From assembly GCA_003667245.1 (NCBI GenBank), contig RCNN01000075.1, positions 61,046-125,045 of the forward strand: a DNA stretch of 64,000 nucleotides. The letters are read 5' to 3'. The position numbers were made by a program, and so were the translations under genes. This stretch comes from Heterostelium multicystogenum. Its lineage: Eukaryota; Evosea; Eumycetozoa; Acytosteliales; Acytosteliaceae. Of the stretch, positions 25,270 to 35,931 are shown piece by piece. Each line of letters begins with the position of its first letter. The stretch's first letter is position 1. Below the pieces are notes generated by a model. It saw nothing but the letters and a program-made list of their open reading frames with translations. It was not told the origin of the DNA and did not search any database.

Positions 25270-25997
25270 ATGTTTGGTTATGTTATAGCTGGAAGACAAG
25301 TTCAACCCAATGTTACACAACTTCAGCCTGGTAACTATTGAATCTGATAGACGACATAATGTTTCATTCATTTGATTGTTTCATTAACAATAATAATAAT
25401 AATAATTATAATTAAATAATAATTGATTCCAGGTAAATTCCTCTTTCAAATTGAAGATGCTTACAATGTACATAATTTCGCTGTGTTCTTAACGGAACAG
25501 TAGGTATGCCATGTATTTGTTTTGCTTGTGGAGTGGACTGACTGATATTTGGTTGTTGTGACGATGCTTTGCAGGAACTTTCCAATGGGATATGGCGCTG
25601 CCATATATTTATCATATCCACCTAGCCAGGAGTGGAAATACTTGGACACATCAGTAGTCTGAAGCCTTCGGCATTCTTCTCGATTCTGCAAGAAGGTGGC
25701 TTTGCAACAATCGATCGGGACAAAGCCATTGCACAGGTTGGCATTTCAATTGAAACTGAAGCAGAGATCGATGCCAAACAAAAGATCAACACAGCCAGCG
25801 ACAACACCATCTTCAAAGCAATTGATTTCAAACAATTCTCATTCAAAATGTGTCAAAACTTTGTAAACTATCTTACTTCATTTGCAGGCACCAATGGAGT
25901 ACCTCCCAATATGATACCAACATCAACCGTTGACAAATGGTATGAAAGCTTCCAAAAGAAACTAAATAACGACATACTATTTGGAAAAAACAATTAA
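25270..25997 (+). CDS. Hikeshi (OPI10 family) nuclear import carrier for Hsp70
   Basis: Hikeshi carries Hsp70 into the nucleus under heat stress and binds FG-nucleoporins. Exons: 25270-25330, 25433-25499 and 25575-25997; about 183 residues. The start MFGYVIAGRQVQPN matches MFGCLVAGRLVQT in human. The strand FAVFLTEQNFPMGYGAAIYL is rebuilt only if the second donor is GTAGGT at 25500. This avoids the TAG that read-through would meet. The C-terminal block (FVNYLTSFAG then VDKWYESFQKKL) matches the family end. One frame break at about 25644 is a missing G in W-K-Y-L-G. Confidence 0.93.
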
Positions 25998-26316
25998 ACC
26001 ATATAATAATAATAATAAATAAATAAATCCAATGTAACTAGCTAACATTATTAATATTTGTTGTGTTGGAGTTAATCAAAGTGACACTCTGTGTTTACTT
26101 GTGTGGTAACATCGATTGATCATTGCATCAAGTTAGATGATCTTACTCATCATGATGTGGTGGTCAGAATTAAAGTGTAAGCTTTCAGTAAAATTTTAAA
26201 AAAAAGATGATTATGTTATGTGGTATTGCATAACCAATTAGTTTTAATAAATAATTTAGATATAGTTTTAATTATAGATTTAGAGATAGAGATATAAATA
26301 GAGATAGAAGTAAAGG
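25998..26316. other. Spacer before TIP41 gene
   Basis: 3' flank of Hikeshi and promoter of the TIP41 gene. The last 50 bases are GATAGA-type repeats. No gene seen. Confidence 0.5.
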
Positions 26317-27355
26317 ATGAGTCAGCAACAAGAACTACCACCGGGTGTTAAGCTATTGAAGAATGGTGTCGAGGTCAATGGTTGGGTCGTCACCACTTCG
26401 AAGAAACCAATATTGAATTCAGCGGAGAAAGAGGAGTGGGAAAGAGAGTTGCAGTTGAATGAGCTACCAGAGATGGTGTTTGGCAACAACTATGTCAGTG
26501 TGGCTAAGGCTGACAATTCATTTGCTTTCGTTTTCAACACACATGACGCACTTTCACTCTGTAAGAAGACGGCAGATCAGACCATTAAGGTGGCTGCATC
26601 TGCTCGTTGGCAAGCTATCAATCAAGGCACCTTTACTGGTCCACTCGAGAAATCATTTGAGTGGACATTCACTACACCCTACAATGGTTTCCGTCTTGAA
26701 AGACGGTCATGTATATACACAATCAAATAGACCACAAGTAAGTCAAGAAAGACAGCATAGCTATCAATCATCTTGACAGGCCTCAACTAACCATAGGACA
26801 CAAAATGACAATCATCTTATATCGGTATAGAGTATATTTGAAACTACAACAACAGAAAGCATAGATATTGAAAAACTAAAGAGACCTGATCCAATCCTGT
26901 TCTACGACGATGTAATACTTTTTGAAGATGAATTGGCAGACAATGGAATCTCAATGTTAAGTGTTAAAGTTGTAAGTAGAGTACATGCAATGCAAGCAAG
27001 ATGACGACATGTTGCAAAATTAAAATTAATCATTGGATTTGATTGGATTAATTTGTTTTAAAAAAACAAAATATTTCTTTTTCTATATATATAGAGAGCA
27101 ATGCCAACAGGTATATTTGTATTACAACGATTCTTTTTAAGGGTAGACGATGTATTATTGCGATGTTATGACACAAGATTATATTTGGAATTTAATGGTA
27201 GTAATTATTTCTTACTGGAAACCATGCATAAAGAATCCAACTTTGACCTATTGAAACCGATCTTTGATCGTGACCCAACCTTTGTTTCAAATGTCAATAT
27301 GATCGCTCAGCAACTTCCAATCAAATCGTTGACTGTTGAAAAAATTAAATTTTAA
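26317..27355 (+). CDS. tiprl: TIP41-like protein, regulator of PP2A-type phosphatases
   Basis: TIP41/TIPRL binds catalytic subunits of PP2A-family phosphatases and acts in TOR and DNA-damage signalling. Exons: 26317-26737, 26831-26971 and 27095-27355; about 274 residues. Matches include LPEMVFGNNYVSV, a W-T-F-T-T-P-Y-N-G strand, ESIDIEKLKRPD, ILFYDDVILFEDELADNGIS, SVKVRAMPTG, FFLRVDDVLLRCYDTRLYLE, and the C-terminal QQLPIKSLTVEKIKF. One extra T in a TTT run near 26690 breaks exon 1; without it the reading continues to the splice donor as in the family. Probably cytosolic and nuclear. Confidence 0.94.
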
Positions 27356-28482
27356 ATAATAATAATAATAATATTAATGTGAATATTAATTAATAATCGA
27401 ACCAACAACAATAATAAGCACATTGGAATTGACTGGTAGTAACAAAGAAGATGATGGATGATGATGAAATAGAATTCAAATTTTCAAATAATAATACATA
27501 ATTTTTAACAGTTTTTTTTTGAATGTCATTCTTCTTTTTAACTCTACCCCACTTTTTCAACAGTTCAGATAAAATTTAATTTATATAATAAATCCAAAAA
27601 AATGAAGTGTTAACTTCCAGTTAGTTAGTTTTGATTGATTGACTGACTGACAGCTACTGACCATTGATACTTAGTAGTGGTGGTGGTGATGGAGGAGTAA
27701 AGTCGTAGTGGGTGTTGCAGTACTACTTCTAGATAGTTTCATGACAATAGCAAAGTGTGGGAAATTAAATAAATTTATAAATATAGTTAAGGTGTGGGTA
27801 ATCTCTTATGTGTGTGTGTGGTAAGTGTGTGTGTTTAACTGAGAAAAGAGATTGCCAAATATATGAATGGATCTAAACATATGAAAGTAACACTACTTTC
27901 ACACTCATCAATAAACTTCAGAAACATATAGATTTGCTCACAATAACCCCACCAACAACCAACAAACCAACCACAGTGATCCATTATTACATAGAAACCA
28001 AATCATTCCCGCCTACCTGCATTACATACATTACATTCCTAAATCATATGTTTGTATATACATCCTGAATTCAGGATGCACTCCCACCCACAGGTGACCC
28101 ACTGACCACAACCACAATCATATTACTACTACTAATTTAAATCAACTTAAAGAAGTTGTAAAATTAAATTAACAAAACTCAATCAATTATAATCAAATCA
28201 TAACTACTACTAATTTTAATTCTACCATTATATTTGTTGTTCTGTTGTTCATAATTTAAAAATAACAATTTATTTATATAATTTGATTTGTATATATATT
28301 TTTATTTCCAATAACTTCAACATCACATCAACATCAACAAACAAAACAACAGTTATATTTATTCATTTTCCAATCTAAATCTATTTTACATTCTACATAT
28401 AAATAAAATAAATATTAGATATATATATTTATAATTATAATAAATTCAATATATAATAATAATTTACAAAACACATCTGAAA
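27356..28482. other. Gene-free spacer of 1.1 kb
   Basis: AT-rich with a TG-repeat stretch near 27808-27833 and many TACTACTA/ACAACA microsatellite scraps. A GAATTCAGGATG-type palindromic stretch lies near 28064-28080. No open frame with family signal. Confidence 0.5.
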
Positions 28483-29018
28483 ATGGATTTAGCTGAACAG
28501 ACTTATGAAGGTGAACAAAGATTGAACCAATCTGATGTAACTACCGAACAAAAAGATAATATTCCAGAAACCACTACCGAAGCTCCAGTTCAATCCACTG
28601 AGCTACAAGAAACAACTTCAACATCCGAAGAGGTTCAGGCTGAACATGCAACAGCTGAAGTTGATAAAGAACCATCAGAGGAAGTTTCTCCACCCCAATC
28701 GGAAGAAGAGGATGAACAACAAAAAGAGAACGAGGAAGAAGAGCCACAACAAAGGACGAAGAAGAAGAACCAGTGGCCCAAGAAGAAATCCCTAAAGAAG
28801 AAACTATACCTGCAGTAGCAGAGTCAAACGGTGCAGACCTCCCAAAGAAAGTCGAAGAGGTTGTTGAAACCTTCAACAAGAGCTCTGAACAGGCCATCGA
28901 CGAATGCCACACAAGCAAGAGAGCAATTGAAGAGGAAACACAAGATAAAGAGAATTCACATAAAGATATAAAGAGAAGAACCACTATTACTGATAGTGTC
29001 GCCGTACAGAATGCTTGA
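28483..29018 (+). CDS. Acidic disordered protein
   Basis: About 178 residues, dominated by Glu, Thr, Ser and Gln (for example SEEEDEQQKENEEEEPQQ), with a short C-terminal helix candidate (KKVEEVVETFNKSSEQAI). The end has a basic RR and a hydrophobic VAVQNA. Composition resembles prothymosin-like or other highly charged soluble proteins. One frame break near 28758 links two Glu-rich frames; the second half cannot be read otherwise. No domain recognised. A long, highly AT-rich 5' leader without ATGs precedes the start, which supports 28483 as the initiator. Confidence 0.65.
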
Positions 29019-29286
29019 TAATTTAAACCCCTCAAAAATCATCTAATCACCAACAAACCATATCAAACCTCTGAAATTATATATACAAAATCAATACCAA
29101 ATTAATTTAATAAATCTAATGCTCTACTTTATTATATTACCGTTGTTCTTATAATTCCTTATTAAATATATATTTTTAATTCCATAACTATACATGTATG
29201 AAAGTAAATATTATTTGAAAAGGCAATATAAGAATTTATATTAATGATTCCAAACCAAACTTTCCTATTTTAAATATTTAAATATT

Positions 29287-29309
29287 AATAATAATAATAA
29301 TAATAATAC
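29287..29309. repeat. AAT microsatellite
   Basis: Seven or more uninterrupted AAT units in the spacer. Confidence 0.9.
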
Positions 29310-29745
29310 ACACATTAATCAATTAATAATAAATTTAAAAATAGTTTTACTATTTATTAATATATTCCTGAATCTATAAAATACATTCTTATTCTGGAAA
29401 TCATGATAAAAATAATCTATGAAATGACCCTTATTATTCTTTAAAAATAACAATCTGGAATCAAATCCAAAATGAAAAAAACAAAATAAATTTAAATATA
29501 TGAAATGAGGGTCGGAAAATAACTCAGCCAACTCATCTATTTTTATGTGTTACACTCATAGACACCACACCTCTTTATCATCCTCATATTAAACAATTTT
29601 ATATTTATTGTAAAACTAAAACCTAAAAACAACTTATAGTTTATAAACTATATTATATATATTCATATATTATATAAATTGACAACTAAAGATAATAAGA
29701 TTAAGAATATCACGACGTCAATCACAAACTTTTGTCAATCAATCT

Positions 29746-29770
29746 AATCAAATCAAATCAAATCAAATCA
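29746..29770. repeat. AATCA pentamer repeat
   Basis: Five tandem AATCA units; position about 110 bp upstream of the CobW-type gene. Confidence 0.85.
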
Positions 29771-29879
29771 ATCATTTGTAATAATAACAACCAATCCCAA
29801 CTTAAATCGACTATAAACTATTTATAAATACCCTATTAGAGTATACTATAATAATAATAGTAGTGATAATAATAATAGA

Positions 29880-31627
29880 ATGAGTACTACTTCATCATTG
29901 ATTCCAGCTATTGTTGTTGAGGGTTTTATATCGTCTGGTAAATCAACTTTTGTGCATCAGCTGCTACAGGAGAAGAAGAAATTCGCTTTCGTATTCGACA
30001 GTGATGTATTGCCACAAAATATCTTGTTTGGCTTTGAAGATTCTAAGGTTTTGCGTGAAGAAGTTGCCATCGAACTCATGAATGGCACTAGTGTATGCTG
30101 TACCCTAGACGAGCAAAACATTGACACTGCTATTCTCAGCAAATTCAACAACAACCCACAACCTTTCGACTATATGGTGTTTGTCAGCAACTCATTTGAA
30201 TCGAGCTTCCTGGCTGAGCTTTTGTCATGTATTGATGAAGGACCACTTTCTAACTTGGCAACCGTTTGTATAGTTGGTCAATCGCTGCCGGCTGCTCCAC
30301 CAAACTAACATCGTCTACTACTTGATCATTTAGAGAATCAATCTATTAAATATTGTTTGCTTATTAGATTGTGCTTCGGCATTGGTTAATTTGAAATCAA
30401 CACAGCTTCTGAACGATAGATTCAAAAGTGAGTTCGAAAGATGTTTGTATTGTAAGTCCCGATTCTCATACACATGATGGTGCTTGTTGCCATCCTTCCT
30501 CTCCAACAGCTGTAGAGTCGACCAACGACAAACCAACAACACAATTCCTTACTGTACCATTGACACCAGCTGCGTTGGCTGCATCAAATTCATCACTCGC
30601 TGGCTCAAACGCATCACTTTCGGGATCAAGAAAGAAAACTGTTTGCTGTCCAGACCAAGGTGAGGTAAACTGTTGCCAACAGCAAGCCCAAAAACAAACA
30701 GAAAAATGCTCAGAGAAACTCGTTAAAAAGGGAGACAAGCCAGTTTCTTCTTTAATTTTCGATCAAGTAGGTATCATCAAAACGATACCAAGCTCTCGAT
30801 TGGTACTAATTCAAACTTGATTCTAGTTGACCTGTGCATCAATTATTATCCTGAACAAAATCGACTTGATTGAAGAAGAGGAAGTCGAATTTCTTGAGAA
30901 TTTGGTCAAATTGATCAATCCAAGTGTAAAAGTATTAAAGACAGAGTTAGCAAAGGTTGCATCAATCAGCGAACTCTTTGGTGAACCATCACTCTCTGTC
31001 AAAGACTATAAGCCAGTTGATAAAAAGATGAGCGGAGTGTTTATCACCCATTTCTATCAACGTGTGCCATTCCATCCAGAGAGACTCTTTAAATTCATAT
31101 TCTCCGATTCCGAAGGAAAGAGTATAAACTCCAAGACTCTTGGATCCATCCTATATCTCAATGGTTTCATCTGGTTGGCAACCGATATGAAAATGAACTA
31201 TTCCTTTGAAGTTGTAAGTCTTATTTAGTTCTCATTGCAAGTGTATCAAATTAGAACTAATTTGTTAATATGATAAATTTTATAGAATGCTGGTTATGAA
31301 TTATTTACATATGGAAATAGATTTTATTCGACATTGAAAGAAAATGAATGGCCAATCGATCCAGCAGCCAAAGAAAGTATTGACAGAGATATTAAGCTAT
31401 TCAAGTATCAAGACAGGAAAAGTGAGATCTCAATTGTGGGAACTGAATCGAAATCAATGACACAAGCTAAATTCATTGAACAACTTTCAAAGTGTTTGTT
31501 GACAGAGCAAGAAGAAGCCCTCGGACCAAACCAGTGGGAATCATTTAACAATCCATTTGCCACTATTTTGATAGATGAAGAAGAATCAGAAGGTGACGAC
31601 GGAGAAAAAGTGCAAGAGCAAAATTAA
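29880..31627 (+). CDS. CobW/COG0523 (ZNG1-like) metal-chaperone GTPase
   Basis: COG0523 GTPases deliver metals, in eukaryotes zinc to methionine aminopeptidase. Exons: 29880-30276, 30368-30766, 30827-31213 and 31286-31627; about 507 residues. P-loop GFISSGKST near residue 15; the usual GCICC metal motif appears as SVCCTL; NKIDLI supplies guanine binding; a CobW C-terminal domain (GVFITHFYQRVPFHPERLF) ends in an acidic tail. Between P-loop and NKxD is an insert with a His/Cys cluster (SPDSHTHDGACCHPSS) and a second Cys cluster (TVCCPDQGEVNCCQQQ), both probable metal ligands. The first donor is uncertain: GTCAAT at 30277 restores the family's V-x-D, while GTATAG upstream would delete the Asp. 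One frame break near 30432. Confidence 0.85.
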
Positions 31628-32148
31628 AGCAACTTTATATCAATGATAACAATAACGAGAGCATTCATTTCATACATCATAAATCATTAGTTATGAAGTT
31701 GAAAAACAATATTAACAATAACAACAACCCCTCCTTTTTAAAAACTAACGAAGTCGACTTTCCACTGCTGAAAAAATCAACATCGAAATCTGGACTCGAA
31801 GAAACACCCCATTTATTATATGAGATGATGAGTTGAGATTACACACAGCACATGCAAAAATTAGTTGGTTTCAGTTGAGTGACTTCTTTTTAAAAAATAA
31901 TAATTCCATTACTTTTTTGTTTTTTAAAAAGGTTTGATTTTTTATTTTTTTTGATATCTATTTTTTTATTCTTTAATTTGATTTTTATTACTTCTGTACA
32001 TATATTATATATAGGTCGGTTGTTGTTGTTGTTGCTCATATTAAAGCTATAGCCATATTAATAGAGAGAGATACTACTACTGCAACTACTACTACTAATA
32101 AATAGAGATAGATAGATAGATAGAGAAGCAGATTAGTTTAGTTTTAAG
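31628..32148. other. Spacer before the Cys-rich gene
   Basis: 3' flank of the CobW-type gene and promoter/leader of the next gene. T-rich runs near 31890-31980 and TACTACTAC/GATAGATA repeats near 32070-32125. No gene seen. Confidence 0.5.
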
Positions 32149-33658
32149 ATGGACAACAATGGATTAACTGGAAATGAAAAGGTTATTGTTGTCAGTTGTT
32201 GTGGCGGTGGTGCTGCTACTGTTCACGACAATAGCGGTATACTAAGCAGTTCACCTACAACTACAATTATTACAAAGAGCTGTTGTGGTCCTGAGTGTAA
32301 TTGCTTGGCTAAACAACAATTCCAATTACAGCAGCAGCAGCAAAAACTACAAATGTCATCACCAAAGCATGAAAGCGATAGAGCTTATGATTATGAAAAT
32401 GACGACGATAACGATGATCAAAGAAGCAGCAGGAGTAGCAGCAACGGTAGAAACAAGCATGGTAATAGTAGTAGTGGAGTCAGCAGTAGTACTTCATCAA
32501 CACCTCCATTGCAATCTCAACCAAAGAGTTGTTGTGCAAACTGTTGCAAGGAGGGCCGTAACAATGGAAGAGCTTGCCTCTGTCAAGTTCCATCCAGCCA
32601 AAGAAGAGGCAAACTTGGCGACAATGGTTGTGTAGCATGTGGATGCAATGGCTGCCATCCTCAAGACATTGAAGAACAACTCAAAAATAAATCTAGCAAC
32701 AACAGTGTAAAGAAAACTCAACAGAGCGATCAAAATAACGATAGCAGTGTAATACTTAAAAATGGATGTTGTAAACCATGCATGAAAGCATTCAGTGAAA
32801 ATGGAAAGGCATGTCTCTGCCAGGTACCATCATCTGTAAGAATGGGTGTGCTACCAGAAGGCGGATGCAAAATCTGCAAGTGCAAAGGATGCCATCCTGA
32901 AGAAGTAGTACCAAGAAAACATAGCAATCACCATCACCCACAGAGCCACCATAACCACCATCAACCACTACCACCATCACACCCAATGTTTAAACAACAT
33001 CCGATACCAATGGACGACGCCTTATTTTTCCCATATCCAATGTTTCCACCCTACCCACTCTCAGCTGCTGCTGCTTATGGCTCTAGAATCAGAGCTGAAG
33101 GATTACTGCAGCACTACCCCTTATCACACCACCAGCTGGCTGACTATGATTTGCCACCCTATTCTCACAGATGGGAAGACCCCGATTTCTATCCTGATGA
33201 TCATGAAGATAATTATAGAAGACCACCAAGAAGACCCATTGGAGGACCAATGAATAGAGATCACATGAAAACACCCTACGACAGAAAGCAAACAAATGGT
33301 AGATCTTTAGATTATGAAAAACAATCAAGGTACAGCAATAGTTTCAAAGATAGAGATAGAGAGTTAGATAGATCAAGGGATCGTGACAGATCAAGAGATC
33401 GTGATAGAGAGAGCGACAGAGATCGTGATAGAGAAAGAAAATAATAGCAGTAGCAATAACAGAGACAGAGATCGTGATAGAGAACGAGAAAGAGACTCGG
33501 AAAGAGAAAGAATGAGAGAAAGAGAAAGACATAATAATAACAATAGAGACAGGGAAAGAGATCGTGATTTAGATAATAGAGAAGGAAATTTGGATTACAG
33601 GTCGTCGTCTAGAAACAATAATGATTTTTGGTACAACAGAAACAACAACTATACATAA
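32149..33658 (+). CDS. Protein with two novel-looking Cys-rich modules and an RD-rich tail
   Basis: About 502 residues, intronless. An N-terminal segment has scattered CC pairs (VVSCCGGG, KSCCGPECNCL). Two copies of a roughly 50-residue module follow, at about residues 125-175 and 204-253. Each fits CC-x2-C-x(5-8)-N-G-[KR]-ACLCQVPSS-x-R-x-G-x-L-x(2-3)-GC-x2-C-x-C-x-GCHP. The spacing suggests a double zinc knuckle. Downstream are a His/Pro-rich stretch, a Tyr/Pro-rich part, and a C-terminal tail of Arg-Asp and Arg-Glu dipeptides like those in splicing or mRNA-processing factors. One frame break at an A4 run near 33440 sits in that tail. I do not recognise the module; nucleic-acid binding is inference from the RD/RE tail. 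Confidence 0.75.
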
Positions 33659-34125
33659 AAGGAAATATGGTCGACATCAAACTAACCATAATCGATCATT
33701 TTTCAGTAATTATTATTAATCATGTATTTCTTACCCCAATAAATACTTTGTAAAACAAACGAATTGGAGGGAGTCATATGACAATCAGTTTTCACCACCC
33801 ATCTCACCATACATTGACAAACGAATTTTATTATTATTTACGTTTTCAAAAAAACATAGCCAATAGAATGAGCAGACGCGGTTTTTATTATAATCCTGCA
33901 AATAGTGAACTTGCAAATTGATTGATTTTTCAGGAATCTTTGCCGTTATTATCAAATCTCGAGTTTGTTCATCTATCGTTTTTTAAAAGATTGATTATTT
34001 ATTTTATTTAATCTTTTTTTTAATTTCCCTCACCAACAAGTATAAATAAGGACACTTGTACATGATGATATCATTATTTTGAATCATTCAATTACTTGAT
34101 CATCAACAACAGCTTCAATATAGAA
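33659..34125. other. Spacer with promoter of the secreted deaminase
   Basis: AT-rich. The right end carries a TATA box and a short leader. Confidence 0.5.
34041..34048 (+). promoter_or_regulatory. TATA box of the secreted deaminase gene
   Basis: TATAAATA 78 bp before the chosen ATG at 34126. Confidence 0.45.
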
Positions 34126-35032
34126 ATGAAATTCATTTTAGCTCTCGTTTTAGTATGTTTGGCATTGGCCCAAGCTCAGACCCAATTTCCATGTATCCCA
34201 GAACCACATGAAACCCCATGTTCACGTTGTATCTACAAAACTCAAAATGCTCGTGATGAGTGCTATATGAAGATTGCTCTTCAATTCGGTACTTCATTGA
34301 ATCCAGCGTAAGTTAAATACGAATAGAATAATGAAAGGAGTTGCATATTAATTGTAAATTTCTAAAGTCGTCCATATGGTGCTATCATTGTTGATCACTC
34401 CAAAAACAAAATCTCATGCTATGGTGTAAACTCAGGAAATGACACGTTCTTTTGCACGGTGAAATTGCAGCATTCAACAACTGCACTAAATTATATCCAA
34501 GTCCAACTGGAAACGACCGTACCGATCCAGGTTTAAACTGGGTAAGTTGTCATGGTCCTTATTGAAACTATTCACATATTAATTCTAATATTTGTTTTAA
34601 CAGCCAATCATACTCTTTACACTTCTGCTGAGGTAAATAAATGTTTCTCAAATAACATTGAAAATATAACTAACTTGTATTTTATTTATTTAGCCATGTG
34701 CCATGTGTGCTACTGCTTCAGTATGGAGAGGTTTAGGTAGAATGGTATATGGAACTGATATTCCAACCCTCGCCAGAATCGGATCAAAGCAACTTACTAT
34801 CAGAGCTAGAGATGTTTACCAAAACAGTCTTCTTTCCCTCTTTAAAACCGGAGCCCAAGGTGCTCAAGGATCTAATTATGTTCCACTTCTTAAGGAATCC
34901 GTTCTTAAGGAACAATGCGACAGAGCTTTCTACACTGCTTTCGGTTACCAATATCCACCAGTTGGATACAAGGCTTGTGAAGATGTCTTTGATAACGAGT
35001 TTGGAAATTGTGATAATCACTACCATTTCTAA
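34126..35032 (+). CDS. Secreted cytidine/adenosine deaminase-like protein (TadA/CMP-deaminase fold)
   Basis: Four exons: 34126-34307, 34368-34541, 34604-34632 and 34694-35032; about 240 residues. The start at 34126 (MKFILALVLVCLALAQAQ) gives a clear signal peptide; an upstream in-frame ATG at 34096 would bury it. The deaminase zinc site is complete: His-Glu in LHGEIAAFNNC and two Cys in LYTSAEPCAMC, the TadA/guanine-deaminase arrangement (LYTTLEPCAMC). Many extra Cys suggest disulphides, fitting an extracellular enzyme. GAIIVDHSKNKISCYG is the usual first strand pair. Two small breaks (a T run near 34450 and a G run at the second donor, 34539-34542) must be bridged. Substrate unknown: free (deoxy)nucleosides or bases in the medium or phagosome are plausible. 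The gene converges on the Ras-like gene. Confidence 0.85.
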
Positions 35033-35282
35033 TAAATTCATTTGATCAAATTCACTTGAAATTTTTATTATATTATCCGGTCCTGATAGATTATCTTTTT
35101 ATTTTCTGTTTTGTTTATTCAATCCGAAATGTCACAAACAAACAAACAGGATTAATTTACAAAATTTAATTATTATACAATGTTTATTATGCTTGTGAAT
35201 AATACATGATATATGTATTTGTTTTTTTGGCGATATTTAAATGGCTTCTATATACATATATTATTTATATTGCTATTCATAA

Positions 35283-35931
35283 TTATATTTTGAAATTTCT
35301 TTTTAATACTAAATCTATACAATCCTTTACATTTGTGTTGGTTTTTGCACTTGTTTCTATAAATGGACAATGGAATTCATCTGCCAAAGCTTTGCCCTCT
35401 GATGCTGGTACCTGTCTGTCTTTTTCCATATCTGATTTATTTCCAACGATGATCATTGGTATATTTTCAGAGTCTTTTGCCCACAATATTTTTTCTCTTA
35501 AATCTTTTAATCGCTGAAAACTCTCTTTCGATGTGATACTATAGATACATATAAAACCTTCACCAACTCTAATTGATTTATCCTGTACACCTGACGCATA
35601 TTCTTCCTGACCAGCAGTGTCTAGAATCTCCAAAGTGATTTCCTTTCCATCGATTTGATAGTCTTTTTTATATGCATCTTCTACCGTTGGGTCGTAATCA
35701 GTTACGAATCGATCTGAAACGAATCTGATACTAATACTTGTCTGAGAGGTATATGTAAGTATCAATTGTTTCTGTGAAAGTTTGTGTTGTACCTACTTTT
35801 CCAACACCACCTTGACCTAACATAACAAGTTTATATTGTTTTCCTTGGACAAATCCAATTGGTTCTTTTTTGACGTCGGCACCAATTTCAACTTTGGTTA
35901 CCTTTTTCTTTTTTGAAGCATTATTTCCCAT
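35283..35931 (-). CDS. Ras-family small GTPase with N-terminal lipidation signal and no CaaX box
   Basis: Two exons (35797-35931, 35283-35741) give an unbroken 197-residue protein. It carries all G motifs: P-loop GQGGVGKT, effector YDPTVEDAY, switch II DTAGQEEY, NKSD and SAK. The start MGNNASKKKK fits N-myristoylation plus a polybasic patch. I chose it over an ATG at 35973, which would add 14 residues of leader. The C-terminus ends in VLKRNFKI without any CaaX motif, and neither alternative frame downstream supplies one. It therefore probably docks on membranes by its N-terminus. Sequence places it nearest Ras/Rap. The Gln in GQGG at the position corresponding to Ras Ala11 is uncommon. Confidence 0.92.

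Larger units (their letters stand above)
29019..29879. other. AT-rich spacer
   Basis: Contains an AAT run at 29287-29309 and five AATCA units at 29746-29770. A minus-strand open frame at 29319-29531 is Phe/Asn/Ile-rich and looks like chance. A TATAAATA sequence at 29823-29830 lies about 50 bp before the CobW-type gene. Confidence 0.5.

Noticed and set aside
25500..25574. Frameshift or stop in Hikeshi exon 2
   Set aside because: Using the GTAGGT donor at 25500 removes the apparent TAG and gives the family sequence with no correction.
29319..29531. Minus-strand Phe/Asn-rich open frame
   Set aside because: Composition is that of random AT-rich DNA; no signal peptide or domain.
35731..35790. 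Read-through end of Ras exon 1 as a short P-loop protein
   Set aside because: The sequence after GGVGK is a typical intron with GTAGGT donor and CAG acceptor.
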